Origin: Syngnathus acus
Lineage: Eukaryota > Chordata > Actinopteri > Syngnathiformes > Syngnathidae
Assembly: GCF_901709675.1 (NCBI RefSeq)
Contig: NC_051087.1
Span: 824,001 to 888,000, forward strand
DNA length: 64,000 nt
Direction: 5' to 3'
Positions 25,001-36,615 of the stretch are shown piece after piece (position 1 is the stretch's first letter; each line of letters opens with the position of its first letter). The translations under genes and the position numbers were made by a program. The notes under the pieces are model-generated. The model saw only the letters and a program-made list of their open reading frames with translations. It made no database searches and was not told the DNA's origin.

Positions 25001-28000
25001 TATATACATAAAATTTCATTTTGTTTTTATGCAATGACCTTGTCTGAAAACAAACAGGAAGGTCTGTATAATTTGTAATATTTGTATATTCATGAAAAAA
25101 AAAACTGTTACAGTCATAGCACTCTTGGTGGCATTAAAAACTCACTCAAAGAGGCTTTCTTAGTGGTCTTCAAAACTCACCGCTGAATGACAGTTGTAGT
25201 CAAATTTGCCACTCAAAGACACTCAATCTCAACCACTCCAAGAGGCTTCGACACCTTAGCAAAAGTCAACACTCAAAGACAGCGGTACTTAATGACGCTC
25301 GCTGTACTTTTAGCTCAAGCGGTCTGTGGCCCCGCCCCCCTCTGCATCTGCCGTTCCCAAGACCACTTCCCAGCCCACCGACAACACAAAGAGCAGAGCG
25401 CCTTGTCGTCCGGTGCCGGTCCCGCCGTCAGGTCCTCATACCCTTGACCACGCCTCACGCAAACACTCCCGGTCACATGACTCACGTGAATTTGGACCTA
25501 CCGCAGTTTCTCGAGAGCTTCCGGTGGAATCGGAGAGCATCCAGACCAAACTGCACCGGAACGCCAATCGGGAACACTACACCTACACCAACGTTCCATG
25601 GAAACTCTACCTGAGGAAAGAGGTGCCTAAGCCTTCATTTGTTTGGACTGTGTGACCACACGGTACGTTGAGTGAATCTCTTCTCGGCAGGTCTTCTATC
25701 CCAAGGACAGCTTCAACAATCCGCTGGTGCTGGACCTCATTTTCAAACAGGTGAGGGGCAACATGGCACTCAAAGACAATGTTACCTAAATTACCCAACA
25801 CTCAATGAGCCGAGTAGACTCTCAGTCAGTCCGTCGCGACACTCAACTTGACTCCTTTGATGTGGCCGAAGCAACCCTTGTGACATGGCACTCAAAGACA
25901 CGTTGCCCAAATGACCTGACACTCAAAGACCCGAGTAGATGCCCAGTCGTGTTCAAAGGTCCGTCGTGATACTCAGAAACTTTGAAAACGTGACACTCAA
26001 AGACACTCGCGACATTCACTCCTTTGATGTTGTGACATGGCACTCAAAGACACGTTGCCCAAATGACCTGACACTCAAAGACCCGAGTAGATGCCCAGTC
26101 GTGTTCAAAGGTCCGTCGTGATACTCAGACACTTTGAAAACGTGACATTCACTCCTTTGATGTTGTGACATGGCACTCAAAGACACGCTGCCTAAATGAG
26201 CCGACACTCAAAGACCCGAGTAGACCCTCAGTCATGTTCAAAGGACCGTCCTGACACTTTTAAAATGCAACGCTCAAAGACACTCAAGAAATGGACTCCT
26301 TTGACTCACGGCCGTTGTGATTGCGATTTGCCACTAAGCTCATCAAAGCATCTCCAAATATCCTTTGATGCGCTCCTTTCGGCTGTTTTTTTTTTTTTTT
26401 TACATTTTCTTTCTTTCTTTCTTTTCCCGCGGCTTGTCGTCACCGCTTTGTCGCCGATGCGGCAGATGAAAAGCGGCGCGCTTAATTTGCGCGCTCCTCC
26501 GCAGATCGTCAACGACACCCTGTCAGAGGCGTGCGTCCGCATCCGCCGCGATGAAAGGCAGCGGATGAAAGCTCTCTTTGGTAGTCTCTCTCTTCTTCCC
26601 ACGCCACTTTTACACACGCTTTAACACACTCCTGATACTCGGCGCGCATGTGTGCGTGTGACTCACAGATGAACACGGGGTGCAACCCAACACGGATCCG
26701 GTGGAGGACCACGTGAAGAAACGCATCGTCGCGGCCGCCACGGACACCTGGGAAATCTACTTCTCCCGACTCTTCCCGGCATCGGTGAGGGTGCCTGGGG
26801 GGGAAACAAAACCAAAAGAAACATCGATACATAGACGTACAGTATGTAGAGCGGCCGCTTTTTCTACGTGCAGGGAAGCGTGGGAACGGGCGTGCAGGTG
26901 CTGTCGGTGTGGCAAGGCGGCATCAAGCTGCTGAAGACGGTGAAGAGCAGCGCCGCAGCTCCAGACTACTTCCGAGTTCTGCGAGCGTACACGTACGGAT
27001 GCCGCAGCAAATGGCCACGCCGATACAAAAACCTTTTTTTCTCATTCACTGCCATTGACGCATAGAGACGTCAAAGATCAAATACAACTTTGACGTCCGT
27101 ATGCGTCAATGACGACGTTCTGGCGACTCCAAACTGTCCCCCTGTCTCAGTTTTGCCGACATCCTGTTTGTGAGCATCCCCTCGGAGAACATGCTGGAGT
27201 TCAACCTGAGCAAGGAGAAGCTGATCATGTTCTCGGCCAAGGCGCCGCAGGTGAAGCGGCTGGTGGACGACTTCATCGGCCAGATCAAGAAGGACTCCCG
27301 GTACGTCATCGCCGAGCGCAACTTTGTGGCCGAGCGGCGACACCTGCTCAACTTGCACAAGGGCGACGTGGTCCGGCTGCAGGTTCTGGACGGCCTGGAA
27401 AAAGGTGGGTCGGTGGCGGACGAGCCCAGCATGTGCGCGCGCTTCATGGCTGGCTGCGTGTGTGTAGGTTACAGTTATGGCTGTGTGGTGAGGAAGAAGG
27501 TGGTCTTCTTGGAGGAGCTCAAGAAGGACACGCAGGACTTTGGTGAGCGCTGATGAGCAACTTCTCAATGTTGCCTTTCCATTCACGAACCTCTTTCACT
27601 CCACCTTTGTCAGGTTGGAAGTTTGGCGCCGTGTTTGGTCGTTCCGGCGCCTTTCCGTCCGAGTGCGTCCACCCCGTGGCGCCTCCCGACTTCCTGTCCC
27701 TTCCATTGGACCGCAAGGCAGAACCCCGAGGCGGGGCGGAGCGGTTCGCCGGCTCGTCGGCCGTGGCCGTCGCCGTGGCGTCTGCCGCGGCCGCACACGA
27801 GATAGATCAGACCATCGAGGTGCGAGGACACGCCACACAAATGACGATTTTGGGCTTGACCTTTGGATTTGATCCGTTTTTAGTTGATTTTTAACCACCG
27901 CAAATTTCCAAAACTTTTCACAAATGAGAGCCACATTGTCACTGAATCAATTCGCCACCATGTGGACCATCTTTGTTTTGCTCAGAGGCTTTCTCCGGAT

Positions 28001-31000
28001 GGCTTGGACGGAGACGTGGACGAGACGACGCTGCAGGACAGTCAATACGACATGCTGGAGTTTGCCAGGAAGTATTTCAGACAGGCCGTCTCTGGGAGCG
28101 GGTAATTCGTTCTCAATGTATCTTGTGATAGATTCAAAATGAACAGCTACAAACTCATCTTGTTCAGTAAACTAAATAATCAAGAAAAAAGTGTGTTTTG
28201 ATCCTGCTTTCAGGGACTCTTTGAAGAATAGGAACAAGAGCCGAGTCTCTAGGGAGCCTGAGGAAATGATCAAGTTCTCCAAGGTTCTTCATGAATAACA
28301 TTTGTTTCCTGTCTTTTTTTTTTTTTGCCAATGCCTCTTGCGTGTTGTCTCCAGATTCCCCTGAGCGAGTCCCTCATCGAGCTCACCGATCCGGCCATGA
28401 ACCGAGTGGCGGCGGACCTTTTCCTCTGTGCGTCATCTAATTACATCTTACACAAAAAAAATAGCCTTATTGCAATTTGGAGGAAAATCAACTTGTGTCC
28501 ATTGTGTAGCGGTGATGCGCTTCATGGGGGATGCGCCGTTAAAGGGGCTGACGGAGCAGGAAGTGGTCAGCACCTTCCTTAAGGTATGTGCGCCATCACC
28601 GGACACTACAATAGGTACACCTTATGACTTCCAGGTGTGTGTGTGTGTGTTCAGTTGGTCGGAGAGTTCACCATGATGAGGGACGAGGCCTACTGTCAAG
28701 TGCTCAAACAAATCACAGCCAACAGCAGCTCCAAAGCGTGAGTTTTCCGTCGCACGCCACACAATCAACATGCACGAGTCAAAACCCAGATTTGGCCGTG
28801 TGTTTGTAGTGAGAGCTGCCAGCGAGGGTGGAGGTTGCTCTACATCCTGACGGCGTTCACTCGCTGCTCGGCCGTGCTCAAGCCCTTCCTGCTCAAATAC
28901 CTGACGCAGGCCTCCCTGGGCGCCGGGGTGCAGTATCAGGGTATGGCAACGACGACCCCGTGAGAGTCAGAACAACGAGCGGTCAAAGCAATGAGCTGTC
29001 CCAATACGTTTCAGGGATGGCCAAGGCGTGCCAACAGAACCTGGACAAAACGTTCCAATACGGCGGCCGCTGCGTCCCACCCAACAACATGGAGCTGAAA
29101 GCCATGATGGTAAAAGGTCGTCCGCACGTTTGCTCCGCTGGCGCGCTCTGACGTTGGTTTGGACGCCCTCAGGCTGGCAGAAGCTCCAAGCGTCAGCTGT
29201 TCCTCTTTCCGGGAGGCCTGGAACGCCACGTGAAGATCAAAACGTGTTCCGTTTCCCTGGAGGTGATGGAGGAGCTGTGCTACGAGATGGGCCTGCTCAG
29301 GTTGGAGGCCATCCAGGAGTACGCCATCTTTTTGGTCACCGACGGAGGTGCGTTTGAAGAACTGCCGCAAAGTTCGCTTCATTTGAACAGAGTCCGGTGT
29401 GAACAAACAGAAAAAAAGCCCTTTTTGTACAGCATTGGCCACAATACCAGTAGAGGGCGCTGTGACCCGATAACCCGCAAAATGTGTTTCCTGGTGTTAG
29501 CTGACATTATCTATGAAATGTAACCAAATAAAATAGCACCTACCTTGCCCAATGTGGTGGCTTGGACCGTCTCAGCGGGTTTCCGCCTTCTGAACTCAAC
29601 TGGTCCGGAACCGCTTACGGCATGCGCTATTCTTAAAAAAAATGTCACTTGCCCGGTCAGGTCAGAACGTGCGTCCGCTCAGCAAACATGAGTACATCCT
29701 GGACGCGGCCACCCAAGCCGAGCTGGTGGACAACAACTACAGCTTCTGGTTCCGACGCGTGGTCTGGACGCAGCCGCTCAAATTTGACAACGAGCTCTAC
29801 GTCACCATGCACTACAACCAGGTACAGCGCATGCGCACGGGTAACGACAATACGCTCGTCATAGTTTTGCTGAAAAACTCAAAATACGTGTTCTTTGCTG
29901 GTGTCACTAGATCCTTCCGGACTACCGCAAAGGTCTCCTGAATGTTCTGCCGTCAGGAAAAGTTAGCGATCAACAGTTCCAGCAGATTTCCAAGCTCGCC
30001 GCCTTGCAGCACAGAGCCAAAGACAACGTCTTCATCCCGAGCATGTGAGTCACTGTCATCTGATTTGGTGCTTCAAATCCGCCTAGCAACAACTGATATG
30101 TCGATCAATCATGGATCTTGAGGCGTTCCAACACTTTTGGTGTTTTCCCCCGGTTTTGCCACTGACGGCGTTCAACAAGCATGCAAGGACAGACTTGTTG
30201 ACAGGTTCGGCATCAGTCGCACGACTCGCGGGTCCTCTTATCTGTCGCTCTTTCATGGTGGAAGCGTCAGTGGAGCAGAGAAGCGTGCCGACTTAAGGGA
30301 AAAAAAAACTGGAGTTGTGCGAGTGAGAAGATGTACGTGTCTTTCGCAGACACGAGCTGTCGGAGTACATCGCGGCGCCGCTTTTCAAAAAGCAGCCACC
30401 GCAGCAGTGGGTTGCCATGGCGACGCAGCACATGCAGCAGGTCCAGACCCTCAGCCCGCACCAGGCCCGAGCACAGTTCATGGGTGAGATCTTGAAATGG
30501 AATTCAATGAACAAAAAGTCACGAGTGCGCCGAGTGCCACAAGGAAACTTGATACAAACTTGAGCAGTCGGACTCCAGCTGAGCAATATTTGATTCGGAG
30601 CTCTGGGGAAATCATTTAGCGCTGTTCCAACGCTTGAATAAAAGTTGGCTGTCCGAGCAGCCAAATGAATCTTGATGATGTCCCGATGGGGTTGGCGTGC
30701 CCCTTATTAGGCATATGCAATGAGGGCCTAATCCGTGTGTGTGTGTGTGTGTGTGTAGGACTGGTGAGCGCGTTCCCCATGTTTGGCTCGTCCTTCTTCT
30801 ACATCCACAGCAGCAGCTCTACCTCCTTCTACGCCCCCTGCATCGTTGCTGTCAATCAAAACGGTCTCCACTTCCTGCACAAAAGCACACATGTGAGAAC
30901 ACGTCCAAAGCATGCTAGCAAGTTTATTTATGGACAAAAGGAGCATCAAGTGGCCGCTGGGAACCAAAATGGCTGACTTCCTTTTTTTCCCCAAACTTTC

Positions 31001-31417
31001 CAAGTGTTTTCTGGAGTGGATTCTTGAGCCTTTTTTTTCAGGGGCTGAATTTTCAATCCAATCCAGAGAGTACTATCTCCAACGTTGTGCCGTTTGTCCG
31101 CCGCAGGACGTGATGGCAGTGGTCCCTCTGTCCGAGGTGCAATCCAGCCGCACGCAGAGGCCCTCTGCCGGGGCCAGCTACCCGTACGTGGACCTGGTCC
31201 TGGGTGACACGGACACACAGCGGCTCATCCAGCTGCAACTCGAGCAGGTATGAACAAGATGAAAAAGTCTTGCGGAGGTATTTGTCCAAACGCCGCCGCC
31301 GGTGTTTTTGCGTAGGGGCTGGAGCTGTGTCGAGTGGTCGCCATGCAGGTGGAGAATATGATGTCATCGCGCCAGAAGCAGCTCACGCTGCCGCCCAGCG
31401 AGATCACTGTGTTATAG
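6506..31417 (+). CDS. myo15a: Unconventional myosin XV (MYO15A), complete, 68 coding exons
   Basis: MYO15A is the actin-based motor that carries whirlin and EPS8 to stereocilia tips in hair cells; mammalian loss causes deafness. I could join 68 coding exons in a consistent frame to about 4,348 residues, against about 3,530 in human; the excess is N-terminal. Order: charged, Tyr-, Met/Gln- and Pro-rich extension (1 to about 2000, with a repeat array), motor (about 2020-2690), IQ neck (about 2700-2770), MyTH4, short FERM-like region, Pro-rich linker, SH3, second MyTH4, second FERM, and a C-terminal ITVL expected to bind PDZ domains. The start at 6506 has an in-frame TAA 15 nt upstream and begins with the same Lys-rich character as other MYO15A proteins. 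Introns are mostly 60-100 bp; one is GC-AG. Exon blocks are listed in the following entries. Teleosts can carry two copies, and I cannot say which this is. Confidence 0.95.
10061..12900 (+). repeat. myo15a: Protein-level repeat array (about 21 units) in MYO15A N-terminus
   Basis: About 21 units centred on A-L-Q-N-x-x-L-R-x-A-S-Y are spread over coding exons 1-6: 6506-11239, 11606-11725, 11807-12124, 12225-12422, 12509-12741 and 12808-13201. Early units are separated by SPL-rich spacers with SPYEQP. Later units carry LPDGTI(V/I)(I)DPRKP spacers. Typical unit length is 32-39 residues. The introns after exons 1-4 are all phase 0 and sit beside the units, so exons 2-4 could be skipped or duplicated without a frame change. 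I know of no equivalent array in mammalian MYO15A. Confidence 0.85.
14302..14307 (+). other. myo15a: 6-nt microexon encoding Ile-Gln in the myosin motor
   Basis: The hexamer ATCCAG is flanked by GGCGTCAG and GTAAGCT, giving strong splice sites on both sides. It is needed to reproduce the Q-Q-I-(K/Q)-I-L-E-A-T-P sequence of MYO15A proteins. Without it the reading frame is kept, and the join becomes Q-Q-I-L-E-A-T-P, which matches other myosin classes. It lies just before switch I. Confidence 0.75.
15079..15110. repeat. GT microsatellite in MYO15A intron
   Basis: A (GT)n run lies about 20 bp before an exon. An AC run follows in the next intron near 15208-15238, and a GT run precedes the exon at 20128. 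These introns use repeat-rich pyrimidine tracts. Confidence 0.8.
15364..15438. repeat. (CCAT)n microsatellite in MYO15A intron
   Basis: About 18 near-perfect copies of a CATC tetranucleotide, located 45 bp ahead of the exon at 15484. Confidence 0.95.
16835..16905. repeat. Dispersed-repeat fragment with ATTAATCGA motifs
   Basis: An AT-rich block reads AGGTGTAGCAATTAATTGAA, then has further ATTAATCGACAATTATTT-like sequence. It resembles ends of small DNA-transposon repeats that are frequent in fish. A related fragment lies near 34418-34500 in the ALKBH5 intron, ending in TTAGTTGCAGCCCT. Confidence 0.45.
17944..18038 (+). repeat. 12-bp tandem array of YY1-like AAGATGGCGGCC units
   Basis: About eight imperfect copies of AAGATGGC(G/C)(G/A)CC fill most of the intron between MYO15A exons 17795-17926 and 18066-18191. 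Each best copy contains the AAGATGGCGGC core that the factor YY1 recognises. The array sits only about 27 bp before the next acceptor. Confidence 0.8.
19349..19684 (+). other. myo15a: MYO15A neck (IQ motif) exons
   Basis: Exons 19349-19524 and 19600-19684 encode a light-chain-binding lever arm with repeated LQxxxRxxxxR-type spacing ([27 protein letters not shown] and a third, weaker copy). The intron between them, 19525-19599, starts with GC rather than GT (AG followed by GCGAGC). This is the only donor that restores the frame. Confidence 0.85.
20037..25750 (+). other. myo15a: MYO15A first MyTH4/FERM-like region and Pro-rich linker exons
   Basis: Exons: 20037-20069, 20128-20209, 20277-20407, 20475-20570, 20920-21048, 21129-21235, 21302-21471, 21541-21613, 21680-21871, 21948-22012, 22086-22159, 23441-23543, 23618-23919, 24128-24218, 24305-24400, 24490-24550, 24652-24745, 25314-25622, 25691-25750. 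The first part is a MyTH4 domain (LPLDINNY through GNYIIQRGL and FVSDYGL). FERM-like sequence follows, ending near [13 protein letters not shown]. Exon 23618 adds SPYA-rich proline repeats. The linker then leads to [14 protein letters not shown], which resumes strong similarity with human. Confidence 0.88.
24806..24985. repeat. Fold-back dispersed element in MYO15A intron
   Basis: The stretch starts AGAGGTGGGTAATTCC. It has inverted arms at 24894-24917 (GTTGCAACACACCTGATTC) and 24956-24979 (GAATCTGGTGTGTTGCAAC). This pattern matches a short non-autonomous DNA element that I recall as common in teleost genomes. A (GGCGT)n run near 24830 lies inside it. Confidence 0.6.
25142..26305. repeat. Minisatellite with CACTCAAAGACA motif in MYO15A introns
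   Basis: Four copies of a 120-152 bp unit start near 25762, 25881, 26033 and 26166. Each contains CATGGCACTCAAAGACA, then CCGAGTAGA and GTCCGTCGTGATACTCAG-like blocks. The core CACTCAAAGACA also appears singly in the preceding intron near 25208-25285. The array lies between exons 25691-25750 and 26505-26580 and has no coding role. Confidence 0.85.
26505..31417 (+). other. myo15a: MYO15A SH3, second MyTH4, second FERM exons
   Basis: Exons: 26505-26580, 26669-26784, 26874-26992, 27151-27404, 27468-27542, 27614-27819, 27986-28101, 28214-28283, 28355-28427, 28510-28583, 28655-28737, 28810-28940, 29015-29109, 29173-29347, 29661-29821, 29911-30044, 30350-30483, 30759-30892, 31107-31247, 31316-31417. 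The SH3 domain spans exons 27151-27819. MyTH4 number two carries [11 protein letters not shown] and [10 protein letters not shown]. The terminal FERM carries [10 protein letters not shown] and LPMFGSSFF-like sequence. The protein ends S-E-I-T-V-L, a class I PDZ ligand equivalent to the ITLL of mammals. Confidence 0.92.
29446..29461 (+). promoter_or_regulatory. CTCF-like site in MYO15A intron
   Basis: ACCAGTAGAGGGCGCTG is a close match to the CTCF core consensus. It lies in the longest late MYO15A intron (29348-29660). Binding is inferred from the motif only. Confidence 0.4.
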
Positions 31418-31565
31418 TGCTCCACAGACCAGACCATGCTAAATTCTTGGTATTTTTCTTCATTGCACTTCAAGCTGCTATGCAAAAAAAAAAAAAAAGC
31501 TTAGCTCCTTTATGTGGCTAATTAGCAAGCGTGCCTAATGCTGCGACTGGCAAATGTGTACATGT

Positions 31566-31571
31566 ATTAAA
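31566..31571 (+). terminator. Possible MYO15A poly(A) signal ATTAAA
   Basis: ATTAAA lies 149 nt after the MYO15A stop codon in AT-rich DNA. It is the commonest variant of AATAAA. Other AT-rich candidates downstream cannot be excluded. Confidence 0.35.
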
Positions 31572-32404
31572 TATTGTAGCATTACTAGAAAATTGCTAAC
31601 CAAAGATCAAAGTGAGTCACTATATTTTCTACATACTACAGTTTTACATGATATACATTTTGTATGTTGTTTTTGTCATTTTTTAGTATGAGTATAAAAT
31701 TTATGTTATTTTGTTGAAGAAAATGATAACGCATGTTCAATATGTAATGTTTTTGAAGTAAAAGTTCATCCAACAACAAAAAAGATACGGAGTTAGCTTC
31801 TTTTTCTATTTTATCTTGGGACATAATTAGTTTTGTGGGTCAGACGCCTTGACGAGTCCCAAAATGGCCAAAGCGTCGTCGTGACACGTGACTGCTCTGC
31901 CCCCGCCCCCAGATGGCACTTTGTCAGTGCGCACGCGCAAAGAGCTGGCAGGGTTACGCGAGTTTATTTGTACGTTTTTCTTCCCTCCCCCTTTCCAAAG
32001 ACGAGCCTCGGTGCTCGTTTCGGCTGTTTGGCAGAGTTTGCGGCGAAGAACGACGAGCTTTCCCCCGAATTCCCCAAAGCCGATCCAGGTGGACACGCCA
32101 TTATTCGGGAAATATAACGGAGACCTGTTGTGAGATGTCGCTGCGCGTATTTTTGGTGGCATTTTCAGGCGGCGGCAGCGGAGCGTCCAAGCCAGGCTAA
32201 GCTAAGCTAAGCTTAACTACGTTGTAGTGACGACGTTGTGTTTGACTTGGCTTTTACTTTGTTAGTCGAAAGACTTGGGAATATCTTCGGAGACATCAAA
32301 ACCTTCATTTTTGTCCGCGTCTCAAAGCAGCGGCGGAACGGCCGGAGACCATTTGCGGCCGTTAGCCTAACCGAGCTACAGCCACACCAAAGCGAATTAT
32401 TTTT

Positions 32405-33040
32405 TGACGTCAGCCGGTCCAGCGGTCGGTCGGGACACCAACGGAGGAATCTAGTGGATTTAGCAAATGCTGGCCGAGATCGTCTAGCTCAGCCACATCG
32501 GCACAAACTAGCCTACCGCGCTAACAGCAAGCTAGCGAGTCAAACTTTCCCCAGCACGGCCTGTTTTTCACGAGCATCGGTCGAGGCACCAGCGTTGGAT
32601 TCGAACTGACTAGCTCCTTTAGCTTTGAGTGCTAACAGCTAGCGAACGAGGGAGCCGAGCCACATCAGTGTCAGTGCGGATTGATTTTCAAGTCGCCCGG
32701 CGGAAGAAGCTAAAGTAGACAGGCTAACAGGCGGCTTGGTTTTGACGTCACCCACCCACCCAGCGCAGTCCACGGGGCACCTGCGGAGGGATCTAGCGGA
32801 TTCACTCCAAACTTGGCCTACCGAGCTACCAGCAGAAACGCGGATTGATTTTGGTTGGCGTCACCCGCTGGAGCGGACTGGCGGCTAATGTTAGCCTAGC
32901 GCCGCGCGGACACCGACTGATTTCGACGACACTCGAACGGGGAGAAATCTAGCGGACTAGCTCGTGTGAGCCGAGCCGAGCTAACGGGCAAACGAGTGAG
33001 ACCCGAGCCATATCGTGACGGGCCGCTTTTGACGTCGCCA
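32405..33040. repeat. Degenerate repeat units carrying CRE sites upstream of ALKBH5
   Basis: Perfect TGACGTCA palindromes lie at 32405-32412 and 32743-32750, a one-base variant TGACGTCG at 33030-33037, and a weaker GGCGTCACCC copy near 32857. A second shared block, (A/G)ATCTAG(C/T)GGA(T/C)T, recurs near 32449, 32791 and 32947. GGATTGATTTT recurs near 32678 and 32841. The spacing is irregular, so these are old, scrambled copies of a common unit. Confidence 0.6.
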
Positions 33041-33075
33041 CATGACCTCCGCCAGCTAAACTTAGCAGCGCCTAG

Positions 33076-34771
<1,696 letters not shown>

Positions 34772-35029
34772 GGGCCCACCCGTTTTCTTTTGACTCGTCT
34801 CTCGCGGGAGAGCTGTTACTGTCTGAAGATGTACATACTTTGGAAAGCTGCTTGTACATAAGGAAAGCGGAGCTGTACAAATAACACTTGTCTTAGTCTT
34901 GAAGCCTTTTTTGTCTTCTTTTCCGCCAACATTTCACACATTTTGTTTGTTAGCCTCAAGCAGTTTAGGAAGATTGAAAATTTGGACCTCCTTCACGAGC
35001 GCCAGAGGCCGCCTTGTTGCTTTTTCTCT

Positions 35030-35035
35030 ATTAAA
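35030..35035 (+). terminator. Possible ALKBH5 poly(A) signal ATTAAA
   Basis: ATTAAA lies about 260 nt after the stop codon and is followed by a GT-rich stretch, as expected for a cleavage site. Confidence 0.4.
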
Positions 35036-36539
35036 GCACAAAACCTTGCTCACAGTTTGTTTGCTGCTTTCACACGGCCATTTTGCTTCGCCCGCTCGCT
35101 CACATCTATAGTTACACATTGACAGAAATAACCTGGCCACGCGCAAGATAAAACTTTTGGGGGGAAACCAGTCATGCTCCCCAAACTGCCAAGCTGGGAA
35201 TCCGCTCGGGCTATTAATATTTAACGGCAAAAGACGAGACGTTGCCAGTCAGCAACGCTGCTTGACATTTTCACCACACGATTGGCAAGGTGCGCTTTTT
35301 GATAACTTATTGCATTCAAATGTCAAAAATGTCAGCTGTAATTGGGCTGGAGTTCCTTTGTGGGGCACTGTGGCCATCACTTGACGCCGGCATAAAGAAG
35401 AAGACCCTCATATTTGAAAATATTTACATACATCAAAGAAACAAGATGAGTTGGAGTCAAGTTCTAAATCTATTTGACCCCCATGAGTGTGAGTCATTTG
35501 CTTGCTTGCGGCAGGGGGTCCACTATAAATAGAGTGCAGCGCATCGACACCATCGCAACAGGTGTAACAAAGTGCACAACAACACTGTTTGCAATTTTCC
35601 CACGAGGTGGCGGGCCGTTCATTTCACGCCTAGGCCTTCACTAATGTCCTACTCAGTCTAAACGATTCCACATCTTCATGTCTCCATGACTGTCAAATTC
35701 CATATAGATTCAAGCAAAACAATTCAGTCCCTTCACTGAAGTCACAGTGCACTAATGAGCCTACTAATGGGCTACTGGCAGAACCATCAAGCAATTTGTT
35801 TTATTTCGTAAATGTTGATTTAATAATAAAGAAAATCACATGAATATAGGAGAAGGAGAATAAAATGCTTTTTACTCACAGGTTAGCTAGCGCGGGGGCT
35901 GGACGACCATCCTCGCAATATCCAGTTTTCCTCGAAATGTCCGTCTTGAAAATGGCGATCAATGACTTCTCCACCTTCAGCCCTTGTGGGTTGAAAAAAA
36001 AAAAAAAAAAAACCATCCAGCGAGATCTTCACAAATGATCGTTTTCGCTCGTTCAAGTCGCCAACGGGACAGCAGCTTCCGTTTGGATAGCGAAGCCAGG
36101 TATCTAATTAGTGCGTATCCAATCAGGACACGAACGTGATACCTGTGAGCTGTCGCAAACTTGAAATCTGATTGGTTATCAAAACTATTTTGAAAAACTA
36201 TCCATATATATAAACTATCTGTAACTAAGTTTAGAGCCCTAACTCTATTTTCAAACTCCATCACAAGTTAACGCGTTTTATTATGAAGCGTGAGCGGATG
36301 TCACCAGGATTGCTCATGCTTTTAATTTTGAAGTCGGAAGTCGCGGGGGGTCCGAAGCACGTCACACTTGACCTCAGCGCCAATTTTGTCTTCCAACATT
36401 TCGGTACTCAAATGTTAGCAAACCGCAACCGTCAGTCGTAACACTTGAGCGACTAAGGCTTAAGGCGACCTTTTCTTGAGTTTATTCCTCCCGAAAAGGG
36501 GAAGTCAATCCCGGGAAGCGTGTGACTACTTCTCTGGCG

Positions 36540-36549
36540 GTCACATGAC
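36540..36549. promoter_or_regulatory. M-box/CLEAR-like GTCACATGAC ahead of SMCR8
   Basis: GTCACATGAC lies 67 nt upstream of the SMCR8 start codon. TCACATGA is the M-box form bound by MITF/TFE factors, which control lysosome and autophagy genes. The motif is visible; its use is inferred. Confidence 0.4.
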
Positions 36550-36615
36550 TCTCGGTGTCAGCTGTTGGGATCCGATGTCGGCCGGAGAAGCCCCGATCTT
36601 CGCCGGGGTCCGCCG

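Larger units (their letters stand above)
34772..36615. other. Intergenic, ALKBH5 to SMCR8
   Basis: ALKBH5 3' untranslated sequence probably runs to an ATTAAA at 35030-35035. The rest is mostly AT-rich with no gene signal. From about 36480 it becomes GC-rich and forms the SMCR8 promoter and leader, with a GTCACATGAC site at 36540-36549. Confidence 0.55.

Noticed and set aside
32238-32609. A 123-codon frame in the ALKBH5 leader
   Set aside because: No similarity or domain; it crosses the degenerate repeat region and probably lies in the untranslated leader or promoter.
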